Notes under the pieces: generated by a model
The model's input: only the letters and a program-made list of their open reading frames with translations
Databases searched by the model: none
Told to the model about the DNA's origin: nothing
Translations under genes and position numbers: made by a program
DNA from: an uncultured Lachnospiraceae bacterium
GTDB taxonomy: Bacteria > Bacillota > Clostridia > Lachnospirales > Lachnospiraceae
Length of the DNA stretch: 64,000 nucleotides
NCBI GenBank assembly: GCA_949840805.1
Contig: CATKXR010000003.1
Location: 1-64,000 of the forward strand
Reading direction: 5' to 3'
Shown here: in pieces, positions 34,586 to 42,312 of the stretch
How the letters are laid out: every line of letters begins with the position of its first letter
Position numbering within the stretch: the first letter of the stretch is position 1

Positions 34586-35395
34586 TCACTCTTTATCTTT
34601 CAAATACACAAACCAGTATACTGCGCCGACAAAGACCGCGCCGCCCACAATATTTCCCAAAGTGACCGGAAGCAGGTTTTTCACGAAAAATCCTGCCCAC
34701 GTTAAATCAGATACATCCACGGCCGTCATAAGCCTTTCATATTCCGGAGCCGCCATGGCAAACAATCCGGCCGGACAATAGAACATATTGGCAATACTAT
34801 GTTCAAAACCGCACACAACAAACAACATAACCGGATAAAACAAGGCGATCACTTTTCCTGCCGCATCCTTTGCCGCAAAACTGACCCAAACAGCCAGGCA
34901 GACCAGTATATTGCAGAGAATTCCCTTTAAAAATGCATCCGTAAAAGGCATGGACACCTTTGCCAAGGCCGTCTGAATCATCCCCACAGCCATCTGTCCG
35001 TCAAACATTGCCGTCTGATGGGCGGATACCACCATCCAGGCTACCAAAATGCTTCCCGCAAAATTTCCCGAATATACTATCACCCAGTTCTTCATCATAG
35101 CCCGGGGCGTTATCTCCTTTTGCAGCACCGGGATTATCAACAGGCAATTCCCGGTAAACAGCTCGCTGCCCGCCAAAAGCACCAGGGTAAGCCCTGCCGG
35201 AAACACACAGGCCCCCACCAGCTTTCCTGCAGAACCGCCAATGGTGCAGGACGCTGCCGAGGCTCCGCTGCCTGCCAAAGCAATAAACATTCCTGCCAGG
35301 ACAGCCAGAACAAAAACCCTGCCAGGACTCATGGCTGCCTTCCTTTTTCCGACAGCAATATAATTTTTTGCGATTTCCTCCGGTGTATTGATCAT
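34586..35395 (-). CDS. Formate/nitrite transporter family channel
   Basis: This 269-residue pentameric-channel family protein has six spans and FNT motifs ALAGSGASAASC, LLAGSELFTGNCLLI and ILCNILVCLAVWVS with central HSIANMFYCP-like GFEHSIANMF (channel His). FNT proteins carry formate, nitrite or hydrosulfide. The genome is fermentative and carries a sulfite reductase 15 kb away, so formate and HS- are both reasonable substrates. It stands alone near the hydrogenase locus, which fits formate handling. Confidence 0.88.
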   Translation of the reverse strand: MINTPEEIAKNYIAVGKRKAAMSPGRVFVLAVLAGMFIALAGSGASAASCTIGGSAGKLVGACVFPAGLTLVLLAGSELFTGNCLLIIPVLQKEITPRAMMKNWVIVYSGNFAGSILVAWMVVSAHQTAMFDGQMAVGMIQTALAKVSMPFTDAFLKGILCNILVCLAVWVSFAAKDAAGKVIALFYPVMLFVVCGFEHSIANMFYCPAGLFAMAAPEYERLMTAVDVSDLTWAGFFVKNLLPVTLGNIVGGAVFVGAVYWFVYLKDKE

Positions 35396-35459
35396 CCAAC
35401 CATTCCTTCCGTCCGCTGTTTTATAGAGAAAACCAATTTAGTTTTTATTTTCCCGTCTT

Positions 35460-36176
35460 TTATTTTCCCAAAAGCGTTTCCAGCACGCCCCGGATGCTTT
35501 TCTCCCTTACCGGAATCGTCAGCTCCGGCTCATGAATATGTTCAAGATAATGGGCATCCGAATTGCTGATGATCCGGCAGTCTTCCAGATAGGGATTTTC
35601 CCGGCGCACTTCATGAAGCTTTTTCAGATTCTTCAGCTCTGCTGTCCGGAAACGGCTGTCAGGCGGCACAAAACCCAGATTCGCAATCAGGCTGTTGGCT
35701 GATTTTTCTATATGGGCAGGAAACATAACCCCGCCATAAGAGTATACCAGTTCCCAAAGCCCGTCAAAAGAAATATCCGCACTGTTAATCAGAAGATTCG
35801 GCTCTGTTCCCACCACCTCGTCTTCCTCGTTGCAGATCTGCTGCTTTCCAAAAACAGCTTCCTTGTTGGGGAATTTCATCAGCCTGTCATAAACATAAGC
35901 GTCAAAATCAAGGGCTTCCTTCAGTCCTGGAAAAAGACAGACTGCATGGACTTCCTCAGAAGTATTGATCTCCATACCGGGAATGGCCAGCACTCCGAAC
36001 TGTTCTGCCAGTTTCATTACTGCCGGACAATTCCGGCAGGAATTATGATCCGTAACCGCAATCACATCAAGACCTTTGATTGCCGCCATTCCCACAATAT
36101 TTCCCGGAGTCATATCATCATCCCCGCATGGGGAAAGGCAGGAATGGATATGCAGGTCATAGGTAAGGCTGATCAT
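35460..36176 (-). CDS. PHP domain phosphoesterase of hydrogenase locus
   Basis: This 238-residue PHP-domain protein has the metal motif DLHIHSCLSPCGDDDMTP (His9, His11), the DHN triad VTDHNSC, IPGMEINTSEEVHAV and the C-terminal ISNSDAHYLEHI. Relatives hydrolyse phosphate esters or nucleotides such as nucleoside 3',5'-bisphosphates. It is the last gene of the minus arm and follows the first DRTGG gene by 4 bp. Such PHP proteins recur in hydrogenase loci, but its substrate there is unknown. Confidence 0.85.
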   Translation of the reverse strand: MISLTYDLHIHSCLSPCGDDDMTPGNIVGMAAIKGLDVIAVTDHNSCRNCPAVMKLAEQFGVLAIPGMEINTSEEVHAVCLFPGLKEALDFDAYVYDRLMKFPNKEAVFGKQQICNEEDEVVGTEPNLLINSADISFDGLWELVYSYGGVMFPAHIEKSANSLIANLGFVPPDSRFRTAELKNLKKLHEVRRENPYLEDCRIISNSDAHYLEHIHEPELTIPVREKSIRGVLETLLGK

Positions 36177-36180
36177 ATGC

Positions 36181-36516
36181 CTACCTCGAAAGTGCCTGAT
36201 ATATCTTCAGCGCCGCTTCAAAGATCGGAAGATCCGTCCCCATCACCGTAATCTCCTGGTCTTTTGCCTTTTTCATGGCAGCATCATCCAGTACGGCTCC
36301 CTCTGCCATAATGATGCATGCCGCGTCTGTCAAAGTCGCCACTGCCAGGGTATTCATGTTCCCCATAACCGTCACCCACGCACATCCCGCTGGTGCCCGT
36401 CCCATGGCTATACTCAGAAGATCGCAGCAAAAGGGAACCGTAATTTCCCGTTCCGTATTCTCTCCTGTATTGACTACTGTAAACATCCCGCTGTCCAGCA
36501 ATTCCTGTACCGACAT
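36181..36516 (-). CDS. DRTGG domain protein 1
   Basis: This 111-residue protein matches the DRTGG domain (found in pyruvate kinase regulators and phosphotransacetylase N-terminal parts): MSVQELLDSGMFTVVN, a CCDLLSIAMGRAPAGCAWVTVMGNMNTLAVATL core and EITVMGTDLPIFEAALKIYQAL. ATG at 36516 follows GGAGG. A related protein lies at 38426-38773 in the same arm, so the pair may form a heterodimer. Ligand unknown; adenine nucleotides are plausible for the family. Confidence 0.75.
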   Translation of the reverse strand: MSVQELLDSGMFTVVNTGENTEREITVPFCCDLLSIAMGRAPAGCAWVTVMGNMNTLAVATLTDAACIIMAEGAVLDDAAMKKAKDQEITVMGTDLPIFEAALKIYQALSR

Positions 36517-36562
36517 ACTCTCCTCCCTTTCTCCACTAAGCTTTCGCCAATTCCAAAACCTG

Positions 36563-37969
36563 TTACTTCTCAGATTCCTCCTCTGCATCCCGGTTGTCCA
36601 GAAGGGACATTTCATCTGAAATCCGCTGGATGTATTCCTTCAGGATCCGCAGGGTCTCCTGGCCACCTTTTTCCCCTTCATGCAGGTCGTCTGCCAGCAC
36701 GGAAACCTCTTCTGACAGCTTGTGCAGATTTTCCCGCAAATAATAAACGCAATCATTTTCACTGGCCTGTCCACGTACAATATCTTCTGCCAGCGCTTTA
36801 CAGGTAGGGGCCCCGCACGAGCCGCAGTCCAGGCCCGGAAGCTTTTTGCAGAGCCTTTCTACCTGGTTTAAACGGGCAAAACTTTCCATCATATTGGTTC
36901 CCAGGCTGAACACAGGCTCATACTGGACCCCTGTGGTCCAGGGAACCATCCTTTCCGCATTGTCTTCCATATCCATATGGCTCCGCGCAACCGGCATATA
37001 TTTCCGCAGCCTCTTCAGCTTCACTTCTGCCACATAAGGATTCTCCACAGTCAGGACGCCGCCCACACAGCCACCGTTGCAGGCATTCAGCTCCACAAAT
37101 TTCAGGTTGGTAAATTTCTGGTCTTCCAGATCTTCCAGAACCCGGATCACATTCTCGATCCCGTCCGCCGCCAGATAATCATCCGTAAAAAGACCGCTTG
37201 CCTCGCCGCCGCTCCTTCCCCAGCTGATCCCGATCTTTCCGGAAGTAACCAGATCGTCCGCTTCCTCCCCTACCCCCTTCATATGAGACAAAAGCTGCGG
37301 ATACACGTCCTTAATGGCCAATACATGATCCACCTGGCTTTTTTCTGTCCCCAGAGGAGATTTGGAATACGTCACCTTGGACGGACATGGGGAAATAAAG
37401 CAGATCCCGATCTCTTTCCGGTCTAACCCGGTCTTTCTCATAGCCCGCTGGGCCGCCAGGGCCGCTGCCACCTCCACAGGCGGATTCAGAGGGAGCAGGT
37501 GGGAAATCAGATTAGGAAAACGCACACGGATCAGACGCACCACGGAAGGACATGCCGTACTGATGATCGGAAGGTTGTCCTCATGATGAGTCAGGTACTC
37601 CCGGGTGGCCTCCGATACCAGCTCCGCTGCCGCGCTGACTTCAAACACATCGTTAAATCCCATTAGGCGCAATGCATTGAGCACAATATTTACATCATCC
37701 AGATTGTTAAACTGGCTGTAAAGCGCCGGCGCCGGTAATGCCACCGTATACCGGTACTGCTTCATTACCTCCATCTTGTCATAGGTAGCATGCTTTGCAT
37801 GATGGGCGCAAACCCGGATACACTCTCCGCAGTCAATGCAGAATTTGGCATTGATCAGCGCCTTCCCGTTCCTGACCCGGATGGCCTGGGTCGGACAGCG
37901 CTTGATACAGTTAATGCACCCCTTACACAATTCCGGGTCCAGACGCACTGAATGGTAAAATTTATCCAT
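36563..37969 (-). CDS. Sensor-type [FeFe] hydrogenase homologue (HydS-like)
   Basis: This 468-residue protein has two N-terminal [4Fe-4S] motifs (Cys15/18/21/25 and Cys44/47/50/54), an [FeFe]-hydrogenase H domain with Cys140, Cys195, Cys297 and Cys301 as likely H-cluster ligands, and a C-terminal Fes-type iron-sulfur motif (Cys374/382/385/390) followed by a helical tail. The position before Cys140 is Ala139 (STACPS), where catalytic enzymes have the proton-shuttle Cys. Sensory group C/D hydrogenases show the same change. It sits between an RsbW-like ATPase and DRTGG genes, so an H2 or redox sensor role is likely. Confidence 0.82.
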   Translation of the reverse strand: MDKFYHSVRLDPELCKGCINCIKRCPTQAIRVRNGKALINAKFCIDCGECIRVCAHHAKHATYDKMEVMKQYRYTVALPAPALYSQFNNLDDVNIVLNALRLMGFNDVFEVSAAAELVSEATREYLTHHEDNLPIISTACPSVVRLIRVRFPNLISHLLPLNPPVEVAAALAAQRAMRKTGLDRKEIGICFISPCPSKVTYSKSPLGTEKSQVDHVLAIKDVYPQLLSHMKGVGEEADDLVTSGKIGISWGRSGGEASGLFTDDYLAADGIENVIRVLEDLEDQKFTNLKFVELNACNGGCVGGVLTVENPYVAEVKLKRLRKYMPVARSHMDMEDNAERMVPWTTGVQYEPVFSLGTNMMESFARLNQVERLCKKLPGLDCGSCGAPTCKALAEDIVRGQASENDCVYYLRENLHKLSEEVSVLADDLHEGEKGGQETLRILKEYIQRISDEMSLLDNRDAEEESEK

Positions 37970-38003
37970 AATTTTGCTGCCTCCTGTCTGCCAAAATTAA
38001 TGC

Positions 38004-38426
38004 CTACAGCTTCACAACCATGGTAATGGTCGTACCCACTCCGATTGTGGTGTCAATCGTCATGTCGTCCGTATATTTTTTCATGTTGGGGAGGCCCATG
38101 CCTGCCCCGAACCCTAAGCTCCTCACTTCGTCAGGCGCCGTGGAATACCCGGCCTTCATCGCCTGATCCACATCCGGTATCCCCGGCCCTACGTCTGCCA
38201 GGATCATCTTGATGTAAACCGGCGTGATCTCTACCGTGATCTCGCCGCCTTTGGCATGGATCACCATGTTGATCTCTCCCTCATACATGGCAATCGCCAC
38301 CTTGCGGACTGCCTCCGGGCTGACGCCCATCTGCTTTAATTTGCCCTTTACATCGCTGCTTGCCTCTCCTGCCCTGGTAAAGTCGTCCGGTGAAATTTCG
38401 TATTTTAATATGATCGCATCATCCAT
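38004..38426 (-). CDS. RsbW-like GHKL ATPase / anti-sigma factor-like protein
   Basis: This 140-residue protein carries an HATPase_c fold: AIAMYEGEINMVIHAKGG (N box), ADVGPGIPD (G1 box) and SLGFGAGMGLPNMKKY (G2 box). Anti-sigma kinases such as RsbW and SpoIIAB share this layout. Its ATG overlaps the TGA of the upstream DRTGG gene. It probably acts with the downstream sensor hydrogenase in signalling, by phosphorylation or protein binding. The partner is not in view. Confidence 0.82.
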   Translation of the reverse strand: MDDAIILKYEISPDDFTRAGEASSDVKGKLKQMGVSPEAVRKVAIAMYEGEINMVIHAKGGEITVEITPVYIKMILADVGPGIPDVDQAMKAGYSTAPDEVRSLGFGAGMGLPNMKKYTDDMTIDTTIGVGTTITMVVKL

Positions 38427-38773
38427 CAAATCGCACCTCCGCCCAGCCCTGCCTTGTACAGCATCCCGCAGGAGGAAAACATCCGGTGTCCTGTCTCCAG
38501 CACCACGATTTCCCTCTCCTTTGCCATGTCCACAATCGTCTGATCCGGCTTTTTCCCCCGCACAAAAATCAGGCACACAATGTCCAGCATCTCTGCCGTG
38601 CGAATCACCTGAGGATTGCACAGCCCCGTGAGCAAAACGGAATGATCCTTGGAAAATGCCAGCACATCACTCATCATGTCTGAGCCGCAGGCGCTGAATA
38701 CCTGCCGGTCCAAAAACTCCTCCCCTGTCAAAACCCTGGCCCCCAATATGTTCTGTACATCCTTCACGGTCAT
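38426..38773 (-). CDS. DRTGG domain protein 2
   Basis: This 115-residue DRTGG-domain protein (MTVKDVQNILGARVLTGEEF, SDMMSDVLAFSKDHSVLLTGLCNPQVIRTAEML, EIVVLETGHRMFSSCGMLY) is the first gene of the minus arm. It is divergent from hndA across about 236 bp and overlaps the RsbW-like gene by one base. Two conserved Cys near the C terminus are notable but unassigned. Confidence 0.75.
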   Translation of the reverse strand: MTVKDVQNILGARVLTGEEFLDRQVFSACGSDMMSDVLAFSKDHSVLLTGLCNPQVIRTAEMLDIVCLIFVRGKKPDQTIVDMAKEREIVVLETGHRMFSSCGMLYKAGLGGGAI

Positions 38774-39009
38774 AACTTCTCCTCCTCCATAAGTTATATT
38801 TTATATTGTAAAATTTCATTCATCCTGAAATCTCTGCTTTGTTTATCTGTCTATCTTAAGAATACCATTGAAAAAGTGAATTATCAACATTTTTTATCGA
38901 TATGTTTTTAACAGGAATGTTAACTATTTATTTACTATAGATTTTTTATCATTTTCATGTTAGAATATTGTTACATTTTACAAATAGCATCACAGAAGGA
39001 GGATGAGAC
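38774..39009. promoter_or_regulatory. Divergent control region of the hydrogenase locus
   Basis: This 236-bp AT-rich spacer separates the sensor arm (minus) from the hndABCD arm (plus). It has several TTAACA/TGTTAA half-words (about 38907-38930) that resemble Rex half-sites, but no full TTGTTAAnnnnTTAACAA palindrome. An AAGGAGG site precedes hndA. Confidence 0.4.
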
Positions 39010-39504
39010 ATGGCTTGCAAAAAAGAAGGAGTTCCCTTCAGCGGAACCCCGGAGCAGGAAGCCGCTTTAAAGAAGGTCATCGCTGAACTAAAGGACACCA
39101 AGGGCGCCTTGATGCCGATCATGCAGCAGGCACAGGAGATTTACGGCTATCTCCCCATTGAAGTTCAGACCATGATCTCCGATGAGACGGGTATCCCGCT
39201 GGAGAAAATTTATGGCATCGCAACCTTTTATGCCCAGTTCGCTTTACAGCCCAAAGGCAAATACCAGATTTCCGTATGCCTTGGCACCGCGTGCTATGTA
39301 AAAGGCTCTGCGGCGATTTTCAGCAAATTGGAGGAGCTTTTGGGCATTACCAACGGCCAGTGTACCCCTGACGGGAAATTTTCCCTGGATTCCTGCCGCT
39401 GTGTGGGAGCCTGCGGCCTTGCTCCTGTCATGATGATCAATGACGAAGTATACGGACGGCTGGTGCCGGATGACATCCCCGGTATTCTTGCCAAATACCA
39501 GTAA
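39010..39504 (+). CDS. hndA: NuoE-like [2Fe-2S] subunit of NAD-dependent hydrogenase
   Basis: This 164-residue thioredoxin-fold protein has the NuoE/HndA cysteine pattern: CLGTACYVKG then CRCVGACG, holding one [2Fe-2S] cluster. It passes electrons between the NAD site of the NuoF-like subunit and the hydrogenase. Together with the next genes it reproduces the HndA-B-C-D order known from Desulfovibrio fructosivorans. AAGGAGG precedes its ATG. Confidence 0.92.
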   Translation: MACKKEGVPFSGTPEQEAALKKVIAELKDTKGALMPIMQQAQEIYGYLPIEVQTMISDETGIPLEKIYGIATFYAQFALQPKGKYQISVCLGTACYVKGSAAIFSKLEELLGITNGQCTPDGKFSLDSCRCVGACGLAPVMMINDEVYGRLVPDDIPGILAKYQ

Positions 39505-39510
39505 GCGCCT

Positions 39511-40068
39511 ATGATGACCGAGCTTTCCTTAAATGTATTGGATGTGGCGGAAAATTCGACCCGCGCAGGAGCGTCTCTGGTCCGGATCACCGTAGATGCG
39601 GACACGGCTGCGGACCGGCTCGTCATTACTATCGCTGATGACGGCTGCGGCATGACCCCGGAGCAGGTGGCACAGGTGACGGATCCTTTCTTCACCAGCA
39701 GGACCACCCGCAAGGTAGGGCTGGGAGTCCCGTTTTTCAAATATGCGGCGGAAGCAGCAGGCGGTTCCTTTTCCATTGAATCCCATCCAGGCGTCGGCAC
39801 TACCGTTAAGGCAGGTTTCGTCCTGTCCCATATTGACCGGATGCCCCTTGGGGATATTACAAGCACCATACATACACTGGTCGTCTACCACCCGGAAACA
39901 GATTTTCTCTATGAATATTCCTATAACGGGCGGTCTTTTATTTTGGATACCAGGGAATTTAAGGAGATTTTGGAAGGAGTCCCCTTTGACACTCCGGAGA
40001 TTTCCCAGTATATTAAGGACTATCTCACAGAGAATAAGCTGGAAACTGACGGAGGCGCCGTCTATTAA
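39511..40068 (+). CDS. GHKL ATPase protein inserted in hydrogenase operon
   Basis: This 185-residue protein has an N-terminal histidine-kinase-type ATPase domain: LNVLDVAENSTRAGASLV (N box), IADDGCGMTPEQV (G1), and KVGLGVPFFKYAAEAAGG (G2), with PFFTSR between them. It lacks a phospho-acceptor histidine domain. The C-terminal 60 residues are not recognised. It sits 6 bp after hndA without an obvious ribosome binding site, so translation is probably coupled. A role as regulator or assembly ATPase of the hydrogenase is inferred from position. Confidence 0.8.
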   Translation: MMTELSLNVLDVAENSTRAGASLVRITVDADTAADRLVITIADDGCGMTPEQVAQVTDPFFTSRTTRKVGLGVPFFKYAAEAAGGSFSIESHPGVGTTVKAGFVLSHIDRMPLGDITSTIHTLVVYHPETDFLYEYSYNGRSFILDTREFKEILEGVPFDTPEISQYIKDYLTENKLETDGGAVY

Positions 40069-40120
40069 AAGGGACGGAATGGATTTGTTGCTCAATATTT
40101 CTTAAATTTTGGAGGATACT

Positions 40121-40498
40121 ATGAAAAGCCTTGAAGAATTAAAAGCCATCCGCAACAAAATGCAGGGCCAGGTAGGCCTGCGTGCGGAGGACCATAATCA
40201 TACCCGCGTGGTTGTCGGCATGGCCACCTGCGGAATCGCCAGCGGCGCAAGACCTGTATTAAATGCCTTGTCCACCCTGGTCCAGGAAAAGGGACTTACA
40301 GACAAGGTGGCCGTGACCCAGACCGGCTGTATCGGCCTGTGCCAGTATGAACCTATCGTAGAAGTCATGGAACCGGGCAAGCAGAAGATTACCTACATCA
40401 AGATGAATGCCGACAAAGCTGCTGAGATCGTGGAGCGTCACCTGATCGGGGGACATGTGGTAGAAGAATACACCCTGAATTCAGCAGACATCAAATAA
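40121..40498 (+). CDS. hndB: HndB-like [2Fe-2S] thioredoxin-fold subunit
   Basis: This 125-residue protein has the TRVVVGMATCGIASGARPVL and VTQTGCIGLCQYEPIVEV cysteine pattern of [2Fe-2S] thioredoxin-like ferredoxins, as in HndB. It is probably a fourth electron-transfer subunit of the NAD-linked hydrogenase. ATG at 40121 with GGAGG five bases upstream is preferred to a TTG four codons earlier, which overlaps that site. Confidence 0.9.
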   Translation: MKSLEELKAIRNKMQGQVGLRAEDHNHTRVVVGMATCGIASGARPVLNALSTLVQEKGLTDKVAVTQTGCIGLCQYEPIVEVMEPGKQKITYIKMNADKAAEIVERHLIGGHVVEEYTLNSADIK

Positions 40499-40509
40499 GG
40501 AGGACCAAA

Positions 40510-42297
40510 ATGTATCGTTCACACGTATTAGTCTGCGGCGGAACAGGATGTACTTCCTCCGGCAGCCAGCAGATAATGGAAGCATTAAGGGCAGAGATCG
40601 AGAAGGCAGGCCTGCAGGATGAAGTATCCGTTGTCCAGACCGGCTGTCATGGCCTTTGTGCATTAGGACCGATTATGATTGTGTATCCGGATGCCAGCTT
40701 CTACTCCATGGTGAAGGTGGAGGATATTCCGGAGATTGTTTCCGAACATTTATTAAAAGGCCGTGTAGTCACCCGCCTTCTGTATCAGGAGACTGTGACC
40801 CAGGCAGGCGTCAAAGCGCTGGTAGATACAGATTTTTACAAAAAGCAGCACAGGATTGCCCTGCGTAACTGCGGTATCATCAATCCTGAGGTCATTGAAG
40901 AATACATCGGCACCGGCGGCTATGCTGCCCTGGGAAAAGTCCTTACGGAGATGACTCCCGATGACGTGATCAAGTGCCTGATGGATTCGGGCCTGAGAGG
41001 AAGAGGCGGCGGCGGCTTCCCTACCGGCCTTAAGTGGAAGCTTGCCAGACAGAATGACGCGGACCAGAAGTATGTCTGCTGTAACGCAGACGAAGGCGAT
41101 CCCGGCGCATTTATGGATCGTTCCGTGCTGGAGGGAGATCCCCACGCGGTTTTGGAGGCCATGGCCATTGCCGGCTATGCCATCGGCGCCAACCAGGGTT
41201 ACATATATGTCCGTGCCGAGTATCCCATCGCCGTAGAGCGTTTGAAGATCGCTATCAGCCAGGCAAGAGAGATGGAGCTTTTAGGCAAGGATATCTTCGG
41301 AACCGGCTTTGATTTTGACATTGACCTGCGTCTGGGCGCCGGCGCCTTTGTCTGTGGTGAGGAGACTGCCCTGATGCACTCCATCGAGGGCAACCGGGGC
41401 GAACCGAAGCCGAGACCTCCGTTCCCGGCGCAGAAGGGATTGTTCGGCAAGCCCACCATTTTAAATAATGTGGAAACTTACGCCAACATTCCGCAGATCA
41501 TCCTCAACGGACCGGAATGGTTCGCTTCCATGGGTACTGAAAAATCCAAAGGAACCAAGGTCTTTGCCTTAGGCGGCAAGATCCACAATACCGGCCTGGT
41601 GGAGATCCCCATGGGTACTACCCTGCGGGAAGTCATCGAGGAGATCGGCGGCGGCATCCCCAACGGGAAGAAGTTCAAGGCAGCCCAGACGGGCGGCCCT
41701 TCCGGCGGATGTATTCCTTACGAGCATTTTGATATTCCCATTGACTATGACAACCTGATTGCCATCGGCTCCATGATGGGATCCGGCGGTCTTATCGTCA
41801 TGGACGAAGACGACTGTATGGTGGATATTGCCAAGTTCTTCCTCGAGTTCACCGTGGAAGAGTCCTGCGGTAAATGTACCCCCTGCCGTGTAGGCACCAA
41901 GCGTCTTTTGGAGATGCTCACCAAGATCACCAAAGGCCAGGCCACCATGGAGGACTTAGATAAATTAGAGGAGCTGTGCTACTATATCAAGGACAACTCG
42001 GCCTGTGCCTTGGGACAGACCGCACCCAACCCGGTGCTCTCCACTCTCCGCTATTTCCGTGACGAGTATGAGGCCCATGTGAAAGAAAAGAGATGTCCCG
42101 CCGGTGTATGTAAGGCGCTTCTCTCCTACCATATCGATGCCGATAAGTGCCGTGGCTGTACTCTGTGCGCGCGGAACTGCCCCAACAATGCCATCACCGG
42201 CACAGTCAGGAATCCGCATATCATTGATCAGGACAAGTGTATCAAGTGCGGCGCCTGTATGGAGAAATGTAAATTCGGCGCTATCTACAAACAGTAA
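40510..42297 (+). CDS. hndC: NuoF-like NADH-binding flavoprotein subunit of hydrogenase
   Basis: This 595-residue subunit has an N-terminal thioredoxin-like [2Fe-2S] part, a NuoF FMN/NADH domain (SGLRGRGGGGFPTGLKW, CNADEGDPGAFMDR), SLBB, a [4Fe-4S] motif ESCGKCTPCR, and two C-terminal ferredoxin-type clusters (CRGCTLCARNCP and CIKCGACMEKCK). It exchanges electrons with NAD(H) and, in bifurcating relatives, with ferredoxin too. It lies 11 bp after hndB. Confidence 0.94.
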   Translation: MYRSHVLVCGGTGCTSSGSQQIMEALRAEIEKAGLQDEVSVVQTGCHGLCALGPIMIVYPDASFYSMVKVEDIPEIVSEHLLKGRVVTRLLYQETVTQAGVKALVDTDFYKKQHRIALRNCGIINPEVIEEYIGTGGYAALGKVLTEMTPDDVIKCLMDSGLRGRGGGGFPTGLKWKLARQNDADQKYVCCNADEGDPGAFMDRSVLEGDPHAVLEAMAIAGYAIGANQGYIYVRAEYPIAVERLKIAISQAREMELLGKDIFGTGFDFDIDLRLGAGAFVCGEETALMHSIEGNRGEPKPRPPFPAQKGLFGKPTILNNVETYANIPQIILNGPEWFASMGTEKSKGTKVFALGGKIHNTGLVEIPMGTTLREVIEEIGGGIPNGKKFKAAQTGGPSGGCIPYEHFDIPIDYDNLIAIGSMMGSGGLIVMDEDDCMVDIAKFFLEFTVEESCGKCTPCRVGTKRLLEMLTKITKGQATMEDLDKLEELCYYIKDNSACALGQTAPNPVLSTLRYFRDEYEAHVKEKRCPAGVCKALLSYHIDADKCRGCTLCARNCPNNAITGTVRNPHIIDQDKCIKCGACMEKCKFGAIYKQ

Positions 42298-42312
42298 TGG
42301 AGGAGAAAGGAT

